Shown here in pieces: positions 10,751 through 23,284 of a stretch of DNA of 64,000 nucleotides. The notes beneath the pieces are model-generated. The model made no database searches and was not told the DNA's origin. It saw only the letters and a program-made list of their open reading frames with translations. Position numbers and translations under genes: made by a program. Within the stretch, counting starts at the first letter, position 1; each line of letters begins with the position of its first letter. The DNA lies in the NCBI GenBank assembly GCA_947095585.1, contig OX352765.1:89364965-89428964 (forward strand). The letters are read 5' to 3'. The DNA comes from Nephrocerus scutellatus (Eukaryota; Arthropoda; Insecta; Diptera; Pipunculidae).

Positions 10751-12361
10751 ATGCAGAATGAAGGTAAGCAATGATGAAGTGAATTAATGTTTTGTTTTTA
10801 ATTTTATCAACTAACTCATCTAAAGGACGCATTAATGTGGACAAACCGCTTTATGATCTTAATACCTTCATCGGTCGTTTTAAGCATTTTGCTTGGATGA
10901 CAGACCCACGTACTGTTGTTCTATCTAACGAACGTCTCCGGCAAGCGAAGGTTCTCGTAGAACAATACCGTCTTGGTAAAGAACCCCATGGCACCACTAG
11001 AGACGAAGTAATGTACGCCATGAAGCTATACAGCTCTGCCTTTCATCCGGACAGCGGTGAGCTGCAGAATGTCGCCGGTCGCATGAGCTTTCAGGTAATT
11101 GAAATTTCTATGTTGCATTGTTTGTGTTATTTCGGTTCGTTTAGCATCGCGTGATCGACAGATTCCATTCTTAATCCCAAGTGCAAGCATGTGATGCATA
11201 ACAGATTGCATTTAGCCTCACGTGCCACAAGTAAGTCGCTCGATGTAAGTTCTTAAAATAGACAAGTCAGTTGTGCACGTTTATCGCGAACGAAAACATC
11301 GTCGAAAGGGGAAACATATCAGACCACAACATGTTACCGGAATCGTTGCCAAGTTGTCTAGTAGTAGACTACAAGATGATGTATTGTTGCGATGAGTTTT
11401 GTGAATTTTTATATGTAGAGCAATTTCAAGAATTGACATAATAATTCGCGCTGTTGACACAGGTTCCAGGTGGCATGATCATCACCGGAGCCATGCTGCA
11501 ATGGTATCGGACAATACCTGCTGTCGTATTTTGGCAGTTTGTCAATCAATCATTCAATGCTGTTGTGAACTACACAAATCGCAATGCTAATTCACCCACA
11601 ACTGTAACACAATTGGGAGTATCATACGTGTCGGCAACAAGTTCGGCGCTAATTGCGGCACTTGGTTGTAAAAGCTACTGGACCAAGAAGGCGAAACCAA
11701 TTTTTCAGGTATCTAAATATATACAAATAGCCATTCCACTTACTTATTTTACGTCTCCACTTATAGCGCTATGTTCCATTCGCAGCTGTTGCCGCAGCAA
11801 ATTGCGTAAACATTCCATTTATGCGTCAAAACGAGATAGTCAATGGCATTGATGTTCAGGATGAAAATGGACGAGTTGTGGGTAAAAGTCGTACGGCAGC
11901 CGTCAAGGGAATATCTCAGGTTGTTTTTTCACGAGTTACAATGGCTGCACCGGGAATGCTGCTAATGCCAATATTAATGGAGAGACTCGAGAAGATTCCA
12001 GCATTCAGGAAGATGACAATTTTGCATGCTCCATTCCAAACTGCAATGGTTGGTTGTTTGTAAGTGGGCTTGCAATTGTAAAGAGGAGAGTTTTTTTTTC
12101 AAAAATATTTCTTTAAATTTACAGCTTAATATTTATGGTACCCACTGCTTGTGCACTTTTCCCACAAATGTGGTAAGTAGAATAATTCTGCAAACAGCAA
12201 GTTCGATTTTTTATACGCTAGTCCATTTATTATGATTATTTATATGCAGTTCAATGAAAACGTCTACAATCAAACGGCTGGAACCGGAATTCTATGAGGA
12301 AATTGTGAAAAATACCAAGGACAAGGTACCCGAACGTGTTTACTTTAACAAGGGATTGTAA
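10751..12361 (+). CDS. Sfxn2: Sideroflexin-2, mitochondrial inner-membrane amino-acid transporter family, six exons
   Basis: Sideroflexins are multipass mitochondrial inner-membrane proteins; SFXN1 imports serine for one-carbon metabolism and SFXN2 is linked to iron and haem handling. Exons are 10751-10763, 10826-11094, 11463-11708, 11767-12059, 12125-12172 and 12250-12361. All introns are GT-AG and in phase, and the total is 981 nt (326 aa plus stop), close to the ~322 aa of the family. Family motifs are HPDSGE (78-83), [15 protein letters not shown] (89-103), [14 protein letters not shown] (from 122), [16 protein letters not shown] in exon 4, [18 protein letters not shown] and the C-terminal [20 protein letters not shown] and PILMERLEK favour SFXN2 over SFXN1/3. 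The first exon encodes only MQNE plus one base, so its ATG is the least certain part. It is divergent from the UGT and convergent with the dipeptidase gene. Confidence 0.92.
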
Positions 12362-12499
12362 GGGGATCTCGTAACACCTAATTTAACCGACAACAATAAC
12401 TGAAAATCCAGGAGATTTTCCACAAAAGACAATACATATTTATAGTTTTAGTTGAATCGTACATTCATTTATGAAGCATTTATGTTATTTATATGCACG

Positions 12500-12505
12500 A
12501 ATAAA
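12500..12505 (+). promoter_or_regulatory. Poly(A) signal AATAAA
   Basis: AATAAA lies about 140 bp after the sideroflexin stop codon, a normal 3' UTR length for a fly gene. Confidence 0.5.
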
Positions 12506-13039
12506 AAAGAAATACTAACCAGACATTTGTGACTGTTAAGCAGCAAAAGGAATACTAGCCATGGTCTCATAAATTAAAAGCAACTTTCTTGTATGAAAAA
12601 ATAAGATTTAAAGCTTGATCTTGACTATAAAAATGCTTTATAATGATTTTTTTTTTCAATTAATACGCAAATGTTATTTAAAGGATATGTTCAAGCAATT
12701 GGTGTCGTTTGTGTTTTCTGTATTCCATGTTGTTTCGTGTGTAGTAGAAGTTACTATGTGTATTTAATATAAATAAAACGAAATCTCATTTGGGTTAAGA
12801 CTCGAAATATTTCCCATTTTATTTACATCTATGCATCTTACTGGTAAGCTCATTGCATAAGTCTATTGTGCGTTTATTTCATAGAAGTACTTGTAAACAA
12901 ATGCAAGTGCAGTTGAGTGTAATTTGCCAGTTTATTTGAAGACAGCAAATGAGTATTCGTAGCCAATTTTCAAACCTTTGAGAAATATATGTATCGTCAC
13001 TTTAAACATTTATTAAACAACAGTCGTTCTAAAACTTTA
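12506..13039. other. Intergenic, nothing recognised
   Basis: AT-rich spacer with no open frame, RNA or TE motif that I can support. Confidence 0.4.
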
Positions 13040-14165
13040 TATAAGGCCGAGGAATAAGGAATTACAACATCAATCTTATTCCTTCTTTGGAATAAGAAAA
13101 CCTGCTGTTTTGCTGGTTTTCAAATTCTAATTCCTTATCGAGATTACAACCTGAGATGGCTGGGCTCCTCGGAATCCTTCTCCTAGGATCAGACAACGAT
13201 AACGCGCCTTTGAAGACCGTTGAAGGGTACAATATATCCACCTACTCGGGGTGACCCTGTCTTGCAGAACTTAACGGATCTATATGAGAGAACCTCGATA
13301 AAAAATCCTAAATCCATGGTGAAACACGTGTGCTGAGGGATGAATGGCCATGAGAACTTTGGTCACTAGCACGGAACTCCGGATACCTGGTACCCTCCGG
13401 TTTCAAGTGACCTTACCACTGCAAGAGGCTCTGCGGTGACGGACCTTTTCCTTCCTCAAATAACGAAACACATGGATAGTTTTCAAAATATAACCCCTGA
13501 TGGCGGTGCTCCTCTAAACGCACCAATTGAACTTTTACGAACAGACGATAGCACAGACGCGTCTAGTACTATAACCGTGGACTACGTCCCTGCACAAGGC
13601 TCAATCGCGCCAAAATCCTCGGACAATGCGTCTGCATCTACCACCTCTGATTTAAGGGACGGGCTAACAAGGTTAGACCTCGAGGAGAGAAATAAAAAAA
13701 GACCTAAGTGGAGCCGCAAGAAAACATCTGAATTTCCTCAAACTGACGGGACTCTCCCAAGACGAGGCACTAGTCAAGTGCCGGACAAAAATCAAACACA
13801 GGACGGTCACATCCATCATAAAGCGGAGCCGATCTAATGACTCCAGTTCTAGGAACCCACCGAAAAAGGACAAACAAGCTTACCTCCTCAAAGCAGCCGG
13901 AAAATCTATAAGGGCAGAAAAAACTGGTTCAGGCGAAGAAGAGGCAACGGGCGGATCGAACATAGCGTTACGCTACAGTGACATAACGAAGGCCATCAGG
14001 TTGGCAATCACTGACCAAGGCTTTCCTGATGTCAAACTGGAGGCGACGCAAATGGCAACGATCCAGGACAATATCATGGACGCGGTAGCGGAACTTCCCA
14101 CCGATGGCATTAGTCCTAATTTCCTGGGCTGCAGGACCAAAAGTGGTTAAGGTCAAGAATCCACA
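13040..14165 (+). mobile_element. 5' part of a non-LTR element: 5' UTR and broken ORF1
   Basis: A 133-codon frame (13436-13837), Ser/Thr/Lys-rich, is followed after a frameshift by a segment at about 13835-14150. That segment holds a basic run (KRSRSNDSSSRNPPKKDK) and then SDITKAIRLAITD and TQMATIQDNIMDAV. This layout resembles the ORF1 proteins of dipteran Jockey/I-type LINEs, including DUF4780-like domains. The upstream 300 bp looks like a LINE leader. It is cut on its 3' side near the maT-like element. Confidence 0.5.
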
Positions 14166-14207
14166 CAAAAGTAAAAACAAATTTAATTTTATTTTAATTT
14201 AGGCTGG

Positions 14208-14997
14208 GATACAACGGCTTTCGGTCGTTACGGCGGTCCAACCATCACCATCGGCGGCGCTTGGTTTCGAGTGGCAATCCATTGGTCCAAATTTTCAGTA
14301 GAACGGCCGGTCAAGTAAATCCGGTCATTTTGCTTGTTCACATATTGCTCAATAACGAACGGTGACTCATCGGAGAAAACCAAATTCGGCAAATCGCCAC
14401 TTTCGTGCAAGCGTAACAACTCCTTTGCTTTTTCCACTCTAACTTTTTTTTGAGTATCGGTGAGACCATGCGTTTTTTGGAATTTCAAGGCCTTTAGTCT
14501 AAGATGATCTTTCAATATGTGCTGTATCCGTTCGAGCGAAATGTTCGCCTCACGAGCCATTTTTCTGCCGCTACGGCGCGGATTCCGAGCCAATTTGGCC
14601 TTCACATTCTCCGAAATATATCGGGCGATGTTGCAGTGCGTTTCGGTCCACCACCATGTCGTTTTGCAATGCTGCCAATCGTTATAACGATTTATGGTGC
14701 GATACACAGACATTTTATTCACATTTTTTTTTATATAGAGACTCATTGCCAAGGGAGGACTCCCTAAGCCCTTTATTAAATTCAAAATAAAATAATAATC
14801 AAAGAAATGAGATTTACAATATATATCACATTTCTCATGCAGATGTTTTAACTGGTTAACAATCTGCTTTTGTATGCTTGTAAACAATGGAATGAACTGT
14901 CATTAGTGTAAATTTGAGCGCTCTGTCATCACTGATTTGACAGCAATGACAGTCTGAAGTTGGTAACACTTCGTGTCAGTCACCCGTAGATTATAAA
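14208..14997 (-). mobile_element. maT-like (Tc1/mariner superfamily) transposon, 3'-truncated copy
   Basis: A minus-strand transposase frame is open from about 14887 to 14228. It has an HTH region with NPRRSGRKMAREANIS and the first catalytic Asp in LVFSDESPF, then stops in the PPMVMV region before the later catalytic residues. The 5' terminal repeat is at 14974-14997 (complement of GTGACTGACACGAAGTGTTA) and matches the copy at 57629-58830. The 3' half and right TIR are missing. The catalytic domain is incomplete, so this copy cannot be autonomous. Confidence 0.85.
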
Positions 14998-15191
14998 GAG
15001 GTAATGATGGTTTGTATGTAGGAGGCAATCTTCGAAACCATTGGACCGATTTAAAAAATTATTTTACCAATATTTAGAATTGACTTTCAGGATAAAGATA
15101 GGCTATATATTACCCCGTTTAAATTCAAGGGCCTTTTATGGCGACCAACTTTGTAACTAAATAACTAAAGTCGACGAAAAAACAGTCGAGC
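14998..15191. repeat. Dispersed repeat fragment with GGACCGATTT motif
   Basis: CATTGGACCGATTTAAAAAA followed by GATAGGCTATATATTACCCC resembles the non-coding repeats at 36055, 46360, 59480 and 62345, which share a G-ACCGATTTG-like core. The family is not identified. Confidence 0.3.
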
Positions 15192-15330
15192 GAATGCATT
15201 GACTGTGTGCTTTGCGCTGCTTTCTGTTCTGCTTTGTTTTGTACGAACATCACGCCATATAGCGGCATCAGAATGACTGTGTGCTATGTTTTGCGCTATT
15301 TTCTGTGCTCTGTTTTGCACGTACTATGGC
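15192..15330. repeat. Imperfect tandem duplication, about 76 bp
   Basis: TGACTGTGTGCTTTGCGCTG (about 15198) and TGACTGTGTGCTATGTTTTG (about 15272) begin two similar copies, each ending near TGTTTTG-ACGAAC / TGTTTTGCACGTAC. Confidence 0.6.
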
Positions 15331-16706
15331 TGCTCATAGGAAAGACTAATGTCGTGTTTTTTTGTTTAAGAAATCTGCGCTCGAGCTTAGATTTTTTCTC
15401 GAAAAAACGAACACGAAAGCGGATAATCTTTTGTTTACATTGTTTTGTTGTATGAGTTGTGGTTGCAATTATTGAAAAGAGGGGTAAATCTCCCAAAATA
15501 CCGTAGTTTTTTTTTTTTTTTTTTTTTTTTTTTGGAAAAAACGAAAAACTTGACAACCAAAAAATCAATCTGCGCCAGTTTAAAAAAAAACACTGCATAA
15601 GACTATGTCTTTAGTGCTCATTTCTATATGGTTATACGATATGGTACAGTCCCACCGATGGTAAGAAAAAGCAAACCGCTCGGAAACATCTAGTTAAGTA
15701 GAGAAGACACACACACATTTGTTAATTAATAAAAAGACTACGCAAATACCTTAAACATTAAAAATGTTTTCTTTTTCTTTATTTCATTATTTCAATTGCA
15801 TATTACATTTACAATATTTTATTTATTATAATTTTTATTAGTGTATATTATATATTATGTATTATGAGTATATGTATTTAATAGGTATTTTTTTTAAATA
15901 AAATTTCTTTTTTTTTAAATCTAAATTTAAAATTAATTATAATTTTGTTAATTTCTTATTTCAGCTTTACATTTCTGTTTTTTTTTTATAATGTTTTTAG
16001 CATTTTTTCAATTAATATTATTACCTAGAGCATTAAGTTTATGTTTTTTTTGAAGAATTATAAAGACTTATGAGTATTGAGTATAGAAAATCTTTGTGTT
16101 GTTATATTCATTCCTAACTATAAGTTGGTTGTTCACTGTTTACAACTTCACAAAATGTGATTTTTTGACATTTTATTATTTAGTTTCAGTTTATTTTATA
16201 TTTGCATTCTTTAAGAATTTATTGGTTTTTAAAATTAGGCAAAACAAAACAAAAAAAAGGCGTAAAATAAATAAATAATAAAAAAATAAATCTTAATTAT
16301 ATTTGACTTTTTTGATTTAATAATAAATGAAAATGTGAAAATAATATAAAAAAGTTCACGGTTGCTTAGTAAAAAAAAATAAATAGAACTTAAAAAAAAT
16401 TTTTGAGAGCTTTAAAATTCAAACTATTAGAAAAAAGCAGAACTGTTTGAAAGCCTTCTTGTAATAATAATAAGCAGAACTATTTTAGAGCCTCTGGCAT
16501 TTCTTGCTGCAATGTTGCAAAGATAAGTGTTTTTATTTCTGAAAAGAAACTGACATCCGGTCCGTGCTTTTTTTGTAAGCAACAATAATTTTATATTTTC
16601 TCCTTTACATCAGCACCGAAATAACTGATTTTGTCTGATTTAACCGCGCAGCGTAACCTATTGATGCACCTCTTCCACCACCGCCAGTAAGTGCTTGAGC
16701 ATTAGG
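15331..16706. other. AT-rich low-complexity DNA, no gene seen
   Basis: A 26-bp T run lies at about 15508-15533. Very AT-rich low-complexity sequence runs from 15720 to 16440. Open frames here are short and of low complexity. The part next to 16707 is the 3' flank of the dipeptidase gene. Confidence 0.5.
16532..16537 (-). promoter_or_regulatory. Possible poly(A) signal AATAAA for the dipeptidase gene
   Basis: The minus strand reads AATAAA about 170 bp after the stop codon at 16707-16709. It is a plausible position, but the region is AT-rich so chance hits are likely. Confidence 0.3.
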
Positions 16707-18302
16707 TCACGACGCCATATACGTACAATGTGTCTTTTGTTGCTGCTCTGTCGATTCCACTGGTTGAATTGCTGCACGCTTCCAATAGTCTCGGACATTC
16801 TCCACCGATTTCAGTACGCGCAAGAAATTCTTTCCAGCCAACATAGCAATATCTTCCTCACTCCAGTTGCTATCCTCGAGCAGCGTTGCCAATAAATCCG
16901 GATACTTGGACACATCCTCTAGACCAATAGGTGGTTGTTCAATTCCGTCGTAACCAGCACCAATTCCAATATGCTGAATCCCGGCAATAGATCGAATGTA
17001 CTTGATGTGCGCTATAACATCCTGCAGTTTAGCCGGACGACCGCACGAAACATCTTCAGAGTCGAAACTGATCATAATGAGGCCACCATTGTCGGCGACC
17101 AAACGCAACACATCATCGGGAATGTTACGTGTCGAATTGCATAGTTGGCGAGCGGCTGAATGAGAAAAAATAACAGGAGCTCGAGTTACTTGCACTACAT
17201 CTCTTGCTGTGGCATCTGACGAGTGTGACAGATCGATCATCATTCCCAATCGGTTCATCTCCTTGATGACAGCCTTGCCAAATTGTGTCAGACCATGCTC
17301 AAGTGTCGACGAACTGGAGCCAGCCCATGAAATGTCACATTTGTGTGTCAAACTAAGGTAGCGCGCACCAAGCGAATAGAATGACCGCAGAACGCCTAAC
17401 GACGACCCAATTGCATGTCCACCCTCGATGCCAATCAGAGATGCCATTAATCCCTGCCGACGTGCTGCCAAAATATCCTGGTACGATGTCACCAAGACCG
17501 TATCCTTGGCATACATATCGTTAAGTCGGTGTATAATGTCGATTTGTTCCAGTGCCAATTGAACTGCGTCCAAACCTTGTGCTTCACATGGAATATAGGC
17601 TGACCTGTATGTTAATGGAGAGAATAGAAAAAAGCTTAAGTTTAATAAAATGATTATAAGGTATTTCTGTTCTTTTCAATTTCAATTTCAATTTCAATAA
17701 CAGCAAAACATAATTTTCCCAACTCACCACACTTGTACGCCCATCAGTCCCACCTTCAGCCGTTCGATATCTGTTTGCGCCCATGCAGGTCTGGTCCATA
17801 TAGAGCTGTGATCTAAATCGTGACTCAGATGGACCAATTCTAAACTGCTGTGCGCATATTTGCGCACATTCCAAGCGAAATTATTGTGGCCATCCACCAG
17901 GGGGACATCCTTGAGAATTCTTCGTACTATTTTCAGTCTTTGTTCGTGTGAGTTGCGGCTGGAAGCCATGAAATAATGTTGATACGCCAACGAGGCAGCT
18001 ATAACTGACATACAGATGGCTGCCATTAGAGTTAGGCCAAAAATGCAAACAATTCTTTTTGATTTATGCTGATCTCTCAAGCCGTTTCCGGTGCCATTTT
18101 GTGCATTTTTACAACTTTGATGTGGGGGACCGCTGCGGCTATCATCAATCGCCGCTTTGCTGTTGCCGAATGATGTCTTCGCCTTTTGTATGCTGGCAAT
18201 TTCCCCTCCCGAATCACTGTTCGAAATCGAATTTTGACGTGATAGAGTACGGCGAATATTCGAATGTTCTGTGACGTCGGGCAGTCCACCGAAACCAGTT
18301 GT
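16707..18302 (-). CDS. Membrane (renal-type) dipeptidase, peptidase family M19, catalytic exons
   Basis: M19 enzymes are two-zinc dipeptidases at the cell surface. Two exons are clear: 18302-17728 and 17604-16707, joined by a 123-bp GT-AG intron in phase (tg|g makes the Trp of VQVWSAY). Together they give 490 residues and a stop. The first exon begins at a TTTTCAG acceptor in phase 0, so the start codon lies upstream, probably in the exon at 24408-25541. Order: Ser-rich cytoplasmic stretch, a signal-anchor TM (IVCIFGLTLMAAICMSV), then the M19 barrel with VDGHNN, IGIEGGH, LSLTHKCDISWA, IDLSHSS, PVIFSHSA, GLEDVSKYPDL and WSEEDIAMLAGKNFLRV. The topology is type II, unlike GPI-anchored mammalian DPEPs. 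Oddities: the usual H-x-D zinc pair is H-N-N, and the GDFDG-type loop reads AGYDG. Glu and both later His ligands remain. The family is certain; activity is doubtful. Confidence 0.9.
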
Positions 18303-18834
18303 CTGAAAATTAAAGATTAGATTGGAAATCTGTAATAATTCTTTGGTAAATCGTTATTCTAAATTTGTTTTCCTTCTTTGGAATTATATTTTATCGCAAT
18401 CGTCGCCAACGAGTATTTACGCAGTATGACAAATTTTAAAGTTTATATAAAAGTCAGAAACAATGCAAATGCATTTATACATTTCTTATAACTACTTGAC
18501 GCGCTTAACGTCCACAAATACATACAGCGATGAAGAACTTAAAACTTCACTTTAAGGCTTTGATTACAATTGCTGTTTATTTATAAAAAAAATTCAAAGT
18601 TATAAATACGGAAGGGACAACAGAATTTCGCAACGCCACAGAATGTTATTAAAGGCGAACATGCAATAAGACTCTCCCTTTAATCACAGGACTCTAAAGG
18701 ATACAAGAAATCTTGAGCATAAGACTTTACGAAGCAGCAGGTCTTCTGTCAGTAACTGACCACTAATCTCAAATCGCGGTCAGCTATTAGAAGAATAGGA
18801 GGAATAACACAAAATGCATCAGAATTGCAAGTGA
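18303..18834. other. Intron-like sequence, no feature seen
   Basis: AT-rich DNA upstream of the dipeptidase catalytic exons. No start-codon exon joining in phase could be supported here. Confidence 0.35.
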
Positions 18835-20222
18835 CCGTAACTATCTCTGACTGCTGGAAATGCGATTAACCCTCCACGTGGTGGCCGCAGATAATTTTCT
18901 TCCAATAGATGAAAAGCTGAATGATCGGGCTAGTCGCTTCAAAGTAAGGTTGGCGCGAGAACAATAACCTTGCCCGTAAAAATTATTATTACGGAACCAG
19001 AAATCAGCCTCGAATACACTGATGAACGACGACGATCCCCCAAGCATTAACGAAGTTAGCAGAGCGATAAATCGGCTCAAAAATAATCAGGATGCCCCAC
19101 ATTACACCAAGCAGTTCATGAAGTAATAGTGCAAGTATGGGAGGAAGAAGCTATGCCAGAAGACTGGCGAAGAGACATCCTTGTAGCCCATACATAAGAA
19201 GGGAGATATCACAAAATGCAGCAATTATCGTGGTATACCGTTGTTGAGTACCGCGTATTAGATTTTCTCCTCTATCCTTCAAGATAGCCCCATACGAAAA
19301 AATCATGATTGGTCCATACTAGTGTGGCTTCATCCCATGCAAACCAACAACTGATCAGATTAACACCCTTAGGCAGGTGATGGAAAAAGGTCTAGAGTTT
19401 CAAAACTCACTACACCATCTTTTTATAGACTTTGAAGCCGCCTATAATAGCATAACCAGAGTAGAACTTTATAAAGCCATGAGAGAATTCGGCATCCCAA
19501 ATAATCTGACACGACTATGTATGTTGGTCATGAGCAATGTTATAAACCCAGTAAAAATATCCGGATCACTATCAAGCTCATTTAGCATCTATAACAGGCT
19601 CCGACAAAGAGGGATGGTGAGCGTGCTCTTCAACCTGGCGCTGGAGAAAGTGATCCGAGACTCTGACGTAACCGCGAGAGGAACAATCCTCTATAAGTCC
19701 ATTCAGATACTGGCTTACGCATACAATATTCACATCATTGGTAGAAACACAAGAGCTGTACAGGAAGTTTTCATCCAGATCGAGCAGGCGGCACGAAATA
19801 TGGGGCTGCAAATAAATGAGAGGAAAACAAAGCACATGGTGGCCACGTCTGCGAGTAGAAGATCCCACATTGGTCCTTCAGTTAAAATAGTGGAGCGCAC
19901 ATTTGAAGTGGTGCAATCCTTTAACTATCTCGGGTCAACTGTAGCAGCCGATAACAGCATGGAACCAGCAGCAGCATGGAGCCACCAGCAGTAGCAGCCG
20001 ATAACAGCATGGAACCAGAAATACACGCACGGTTGCTCAAAAGCAACAAAGCCTACAATAGTCTGTCAAGACTCTTCAAATTCAGGAACTTAACCATAAC
20101 ATCCAAGCTGCTGGTATAAAAGACAATGGTCATACCAGTACTTACATATTGATCTGAGACTTGGGTGCTTAGTAAAAAGTATTCTGACCTCATAGCCACG
20201 TCCGAGAGAAAAGTCTTACACT
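18835..20222 (+). mobile_element. RTE-like LINE, reverse transcriptase region, truncated at 3' side
   Basis: The linker before the RT (PPSINEVSRAINRLKNN, then EEAMPEDWRRDIL) starts near 19035. A 205-codon frame (19377-19994) has FIDFEAAYNSITRVEL, LFNLALEKVIRDS and FNYLGSTVAADNS. The catalytic YADD box is LAYAYNIHI, so the active-site Asp pair is lost. A short duplication around 19945-20010 repeats CAGCCGATAACAGCATGGAA. Homology stops abruptly at 20222 (GAGAGAAAAGTCTTACA). It lies in the presumed long intron of the dipeptidase gene, antisense to it. Confidence 0.85.
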
Positions 20223-22027
20223 TGACACTTTAAAAACATGCTTATTGACACCTGTTTGATTTACAGTGCTGCCAATATGGGAAACTCAGATTGGATCACA
20301 CTTTACGATTTACTCTCTCTAAGGTCCGAATCGATAGACGTAACTATAACTAAAAGCAATGCATTTAGTGACGGATTTTGATGACTACAAGCCTATCGAT
20401 TTGGACTTTAATTTTTAATTAAATTATTTAAAATTAAATACGTAATGGTTAAAGTTAAAAACTATAACTTTTATATTCGTCCATCACTTAATCGTCCCGT
20501 TGATTGAAGCTAAAATGAAAATTACATTACCAGCAGCTGGAGTACCCACATAAAACTAAAAGTACTCATTGCCCACAGCGTAAATCTATATTTAATACAT
20601 TAACCCTGAATACATCAAGCTGGAATAACAGTAACAACAATTTACTACATTTGCTACAAATAAAAAAAAACACAAAATCCGAATAAAAGTTTCTAACTTC
20701 CATTTTAAAAGGTTTACCATAAAACCTCTCTAGGTTGGTTTGTTTAGCAGATTTGCGTCGAATTTTTCTTTTTTAAACCGCAACTTTGTCAAAATAAAAT
20801 ACGCTCCCGAAAAAGTTTTTACGAAATTCCAATTAAAGCAAATATGCTATATAGGGTTTCGTTGCTATCCTGCATTCACAAAATGGTTTAGCCACAGGAA
20901 AATAATTGAGCCAGCAAGGAAAGTTTACAGCAACAACAACGTACTTTAATGGCGGAGCATTGCGTTCGAATTACGTTTCATTTGAAAATTATTAAAATTG
21001 ACGATGAACGCAAACGACGAACATGCTTGCGGGGGCAACAAAAAGTCATTCCATCCACCTGACGTTTAAATTTGACTCAACGAGTATGTATGAATGCAGG
21101 AGAGGAAATTCACAGTCAGCTCCTTGTGTAAGACTAACGCGTATTTAAAGGCGACGGTCGTTTTGCTGCTCTCACCGACAATATCAACAACAACAACAAA
21201 AAAACTGTGAATGGAATAGAAGTGAAAAATTCAGAAATAACGAGCAGAAGTCATGCCTAGAACAAATGGCAGAAATGTAAAGTCCCCATGCCGGATACCA
21301 GGGTATTTCCTACGCGCGTAAATCGAGCGGAAATGGAAAAACTAAAAACAAAACACCAGCGATGAGTGATGGCGATGAATGTGCGCGTCAGCCGAGTGCC
21401 AACAAAAAAGCCGGCACCGATTCTTCCTTCTAGCTTTGGAGTGTAGCTCCACACTGGATCATCCCACATCGCACATATACTCGTAGAAAGTTAAATTTAA
21501 TTAAAATTTGATTCGCGAAAGAGAGGCATAAAAATTTAGTGAAATTCTGCCGCTTGGTTGGTTCTATTCAGCTGAAGCTTTGCACTTGGCTCCAAATAAA
21601 CAACAATAGAATCCCGAGAATAACTACAGATAATAATTTGTCACAGAAAACCATGAAAGAGCCAAAGACCGTGCAGTTCTCATTTGAAAAATGACTCCCA
21701 GTAAGAAGAAACAACTAACCAGAGAGCAGAAAATAATTACCAGGCATTAAGAAGAGATAGGATTGTCCATTCTTTCGTCTTGTAAATACATAAAACAGAA
21801 ATTAATTTCACTTGACACATTCCAGTTAGTTAGTTACTAAGATAACCGTTAAAATGTGGCCAAAAATCCATAATACACAAGACATGTAATAAAATCGTTA
21901 AACAGTTGTGCATTAGTGGGAAAGCATCAGAAGAAGTTGGTAGAGACTATTGGAAGGTGTTGTTTTCCTAAGTATTGTTGAAGTGGAATGTAACGTATTA
22001 CTCCTTGTTTGCGCTAATCAACATTTT
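20223..22027. other. No supported gene
   Basis: AT-rich to mixed DNA. A TATTTAAAG box with an adenine-rich leader of CAACAACAACAA type (about 21142-21200) looks promoter-like, but no coding exon was found behind it. No TE domain was recognised. Confidence 0.35.
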
Positions 22028-22400
22028 TGATTTGAAGCATTTGCTTAGCTGCATTTGCATATACGCTTTTGTTTTGAAGCGTTAACATAGCAACATTTGC
22101 TTTGTAGCGTTTGCTTAGCAACATTTACTCTGAAGCGTTTGCTTATTGCTTTGAAGCGTTTTCTTGAAACATTTGCCTAGCAACATTTACTCTGAAGCGT
22201 TTGCTTAGCAACATTTGCTTTGTAGCGTGTGCTTAGCAACATTTACTCTGAGGCGTTTGCTTAGCAACATTTTCTTCGAAGCTATTGCTTAGCAACATTT
22301 ACTCTGAAGCGTTTTCTTAGCTACATTTTCTTTGAAGCTATTGCTTTGAAGCGTTTGCTTAATACATTTGCCTAGCAACATTTGATTTTCAACATTTATG
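22028..22400. repeat. Minisatellite, about 28-bp degenerate unit
   Basis: Twelve or so units resemble AGCGTTTGCTTAGCAACATT followed by TACTCTGA. Variants alternate ACTCTGA and GCTTTGT/TCTTTGA endings. Some units are deleted internally. Confidence 0.8.
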
Positions 22401-23284
22401 CTTTCTAACGATTAAGTTCATCAAACCTTGCAGTAACGTTCAGTCTACGATAATCGAGAATTGAAACGCGCCCTTGATTAGAAGCATATACCACTAGCCG
22501 ACGGCTGCATGATCAGTAAGTGGTAAAATATTGCTAATGGTCTCGTCTGATGCTCAGGGAAGGTTGTCGTTTATCCTGGCATGTCGGCCAGGATGAACAG
22601 TATTTTCTGATACATTTTCAGTTGGGCAGATAATCTGCGTGTATGTTTTCGTTGGGATTGTCATGGAAGAGCTTACGGATTAATGCAATGAAGTTAAGAG
22701 CTATGTGATCGCAGGTGAAAGTGGAGCAGTAAAACGCAACCAATTACCATGCATCGCAGAAGTGTTCCCACTAAGACACTATGAAAAGATGAGACGGCAT
22801 TGGATGGAGGTCCCGCGGTCGTGTAACCTAATTCAAGCGTTCTTGGTGAACACCTTATTGTGTATATTTGGAACTCCAGAACTAACTGGCTTCTTTTACC
22901 AAAAATACAACAAAGGAGCAGTCCCTGCATCTTTGTGGTTGCGTGTGGGTTTGACATAACAGCCGCGGACAAAATATCTTGTACCGAATGTCGATACATT
23001 AACGTCATAGGGATTAGCGTGAACACCGCCAACAGAGTGCAAAATTCCACGGTCCTCTTCGGACACGGCATAGTTATACGAAAATCAACGTCCGTCTTAG
23101 AGAGATGTGCTAGTAATAACTCATTGGTTAGAGCAGGACCTATCAAAATCCTTGCCGATCTTTGGTTCGCGACAACCGGTTGAGATATGCAACTCCACAG
23201 AGAGCAGATCATCGCACCAGTAACATCAGGAGGCACCACATTGGTTATATCAGAGTTACCAATGCTAGCGCTCTACCCGCACTT
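22401..23284. other. Unrecognised sequence with overlapping open frames
   Basis: Plus-strand frames at 22705-22959 and 22860-23183 and a minus-strand frame of 181 codons (22694-23239) overlap. None carries a motif I know. The position between a minisatellite and retroelement debris suggests decayed transposon DNA. Confidence 0.3.

Noticed and set aside
21127..21200. Promoter-like TATTTAAAG with an A-rich leader
   Set aside because: No coding exon follows on the plus strand, and AT-rich intron-like DNA gives such boxes by chance.
22694..23239. 181-codon minus-strand open frame
   Set aside because: It overlaps plus-strand frames of similar quality, shows no motif and lies among repeats; chance is more likely than a gene.
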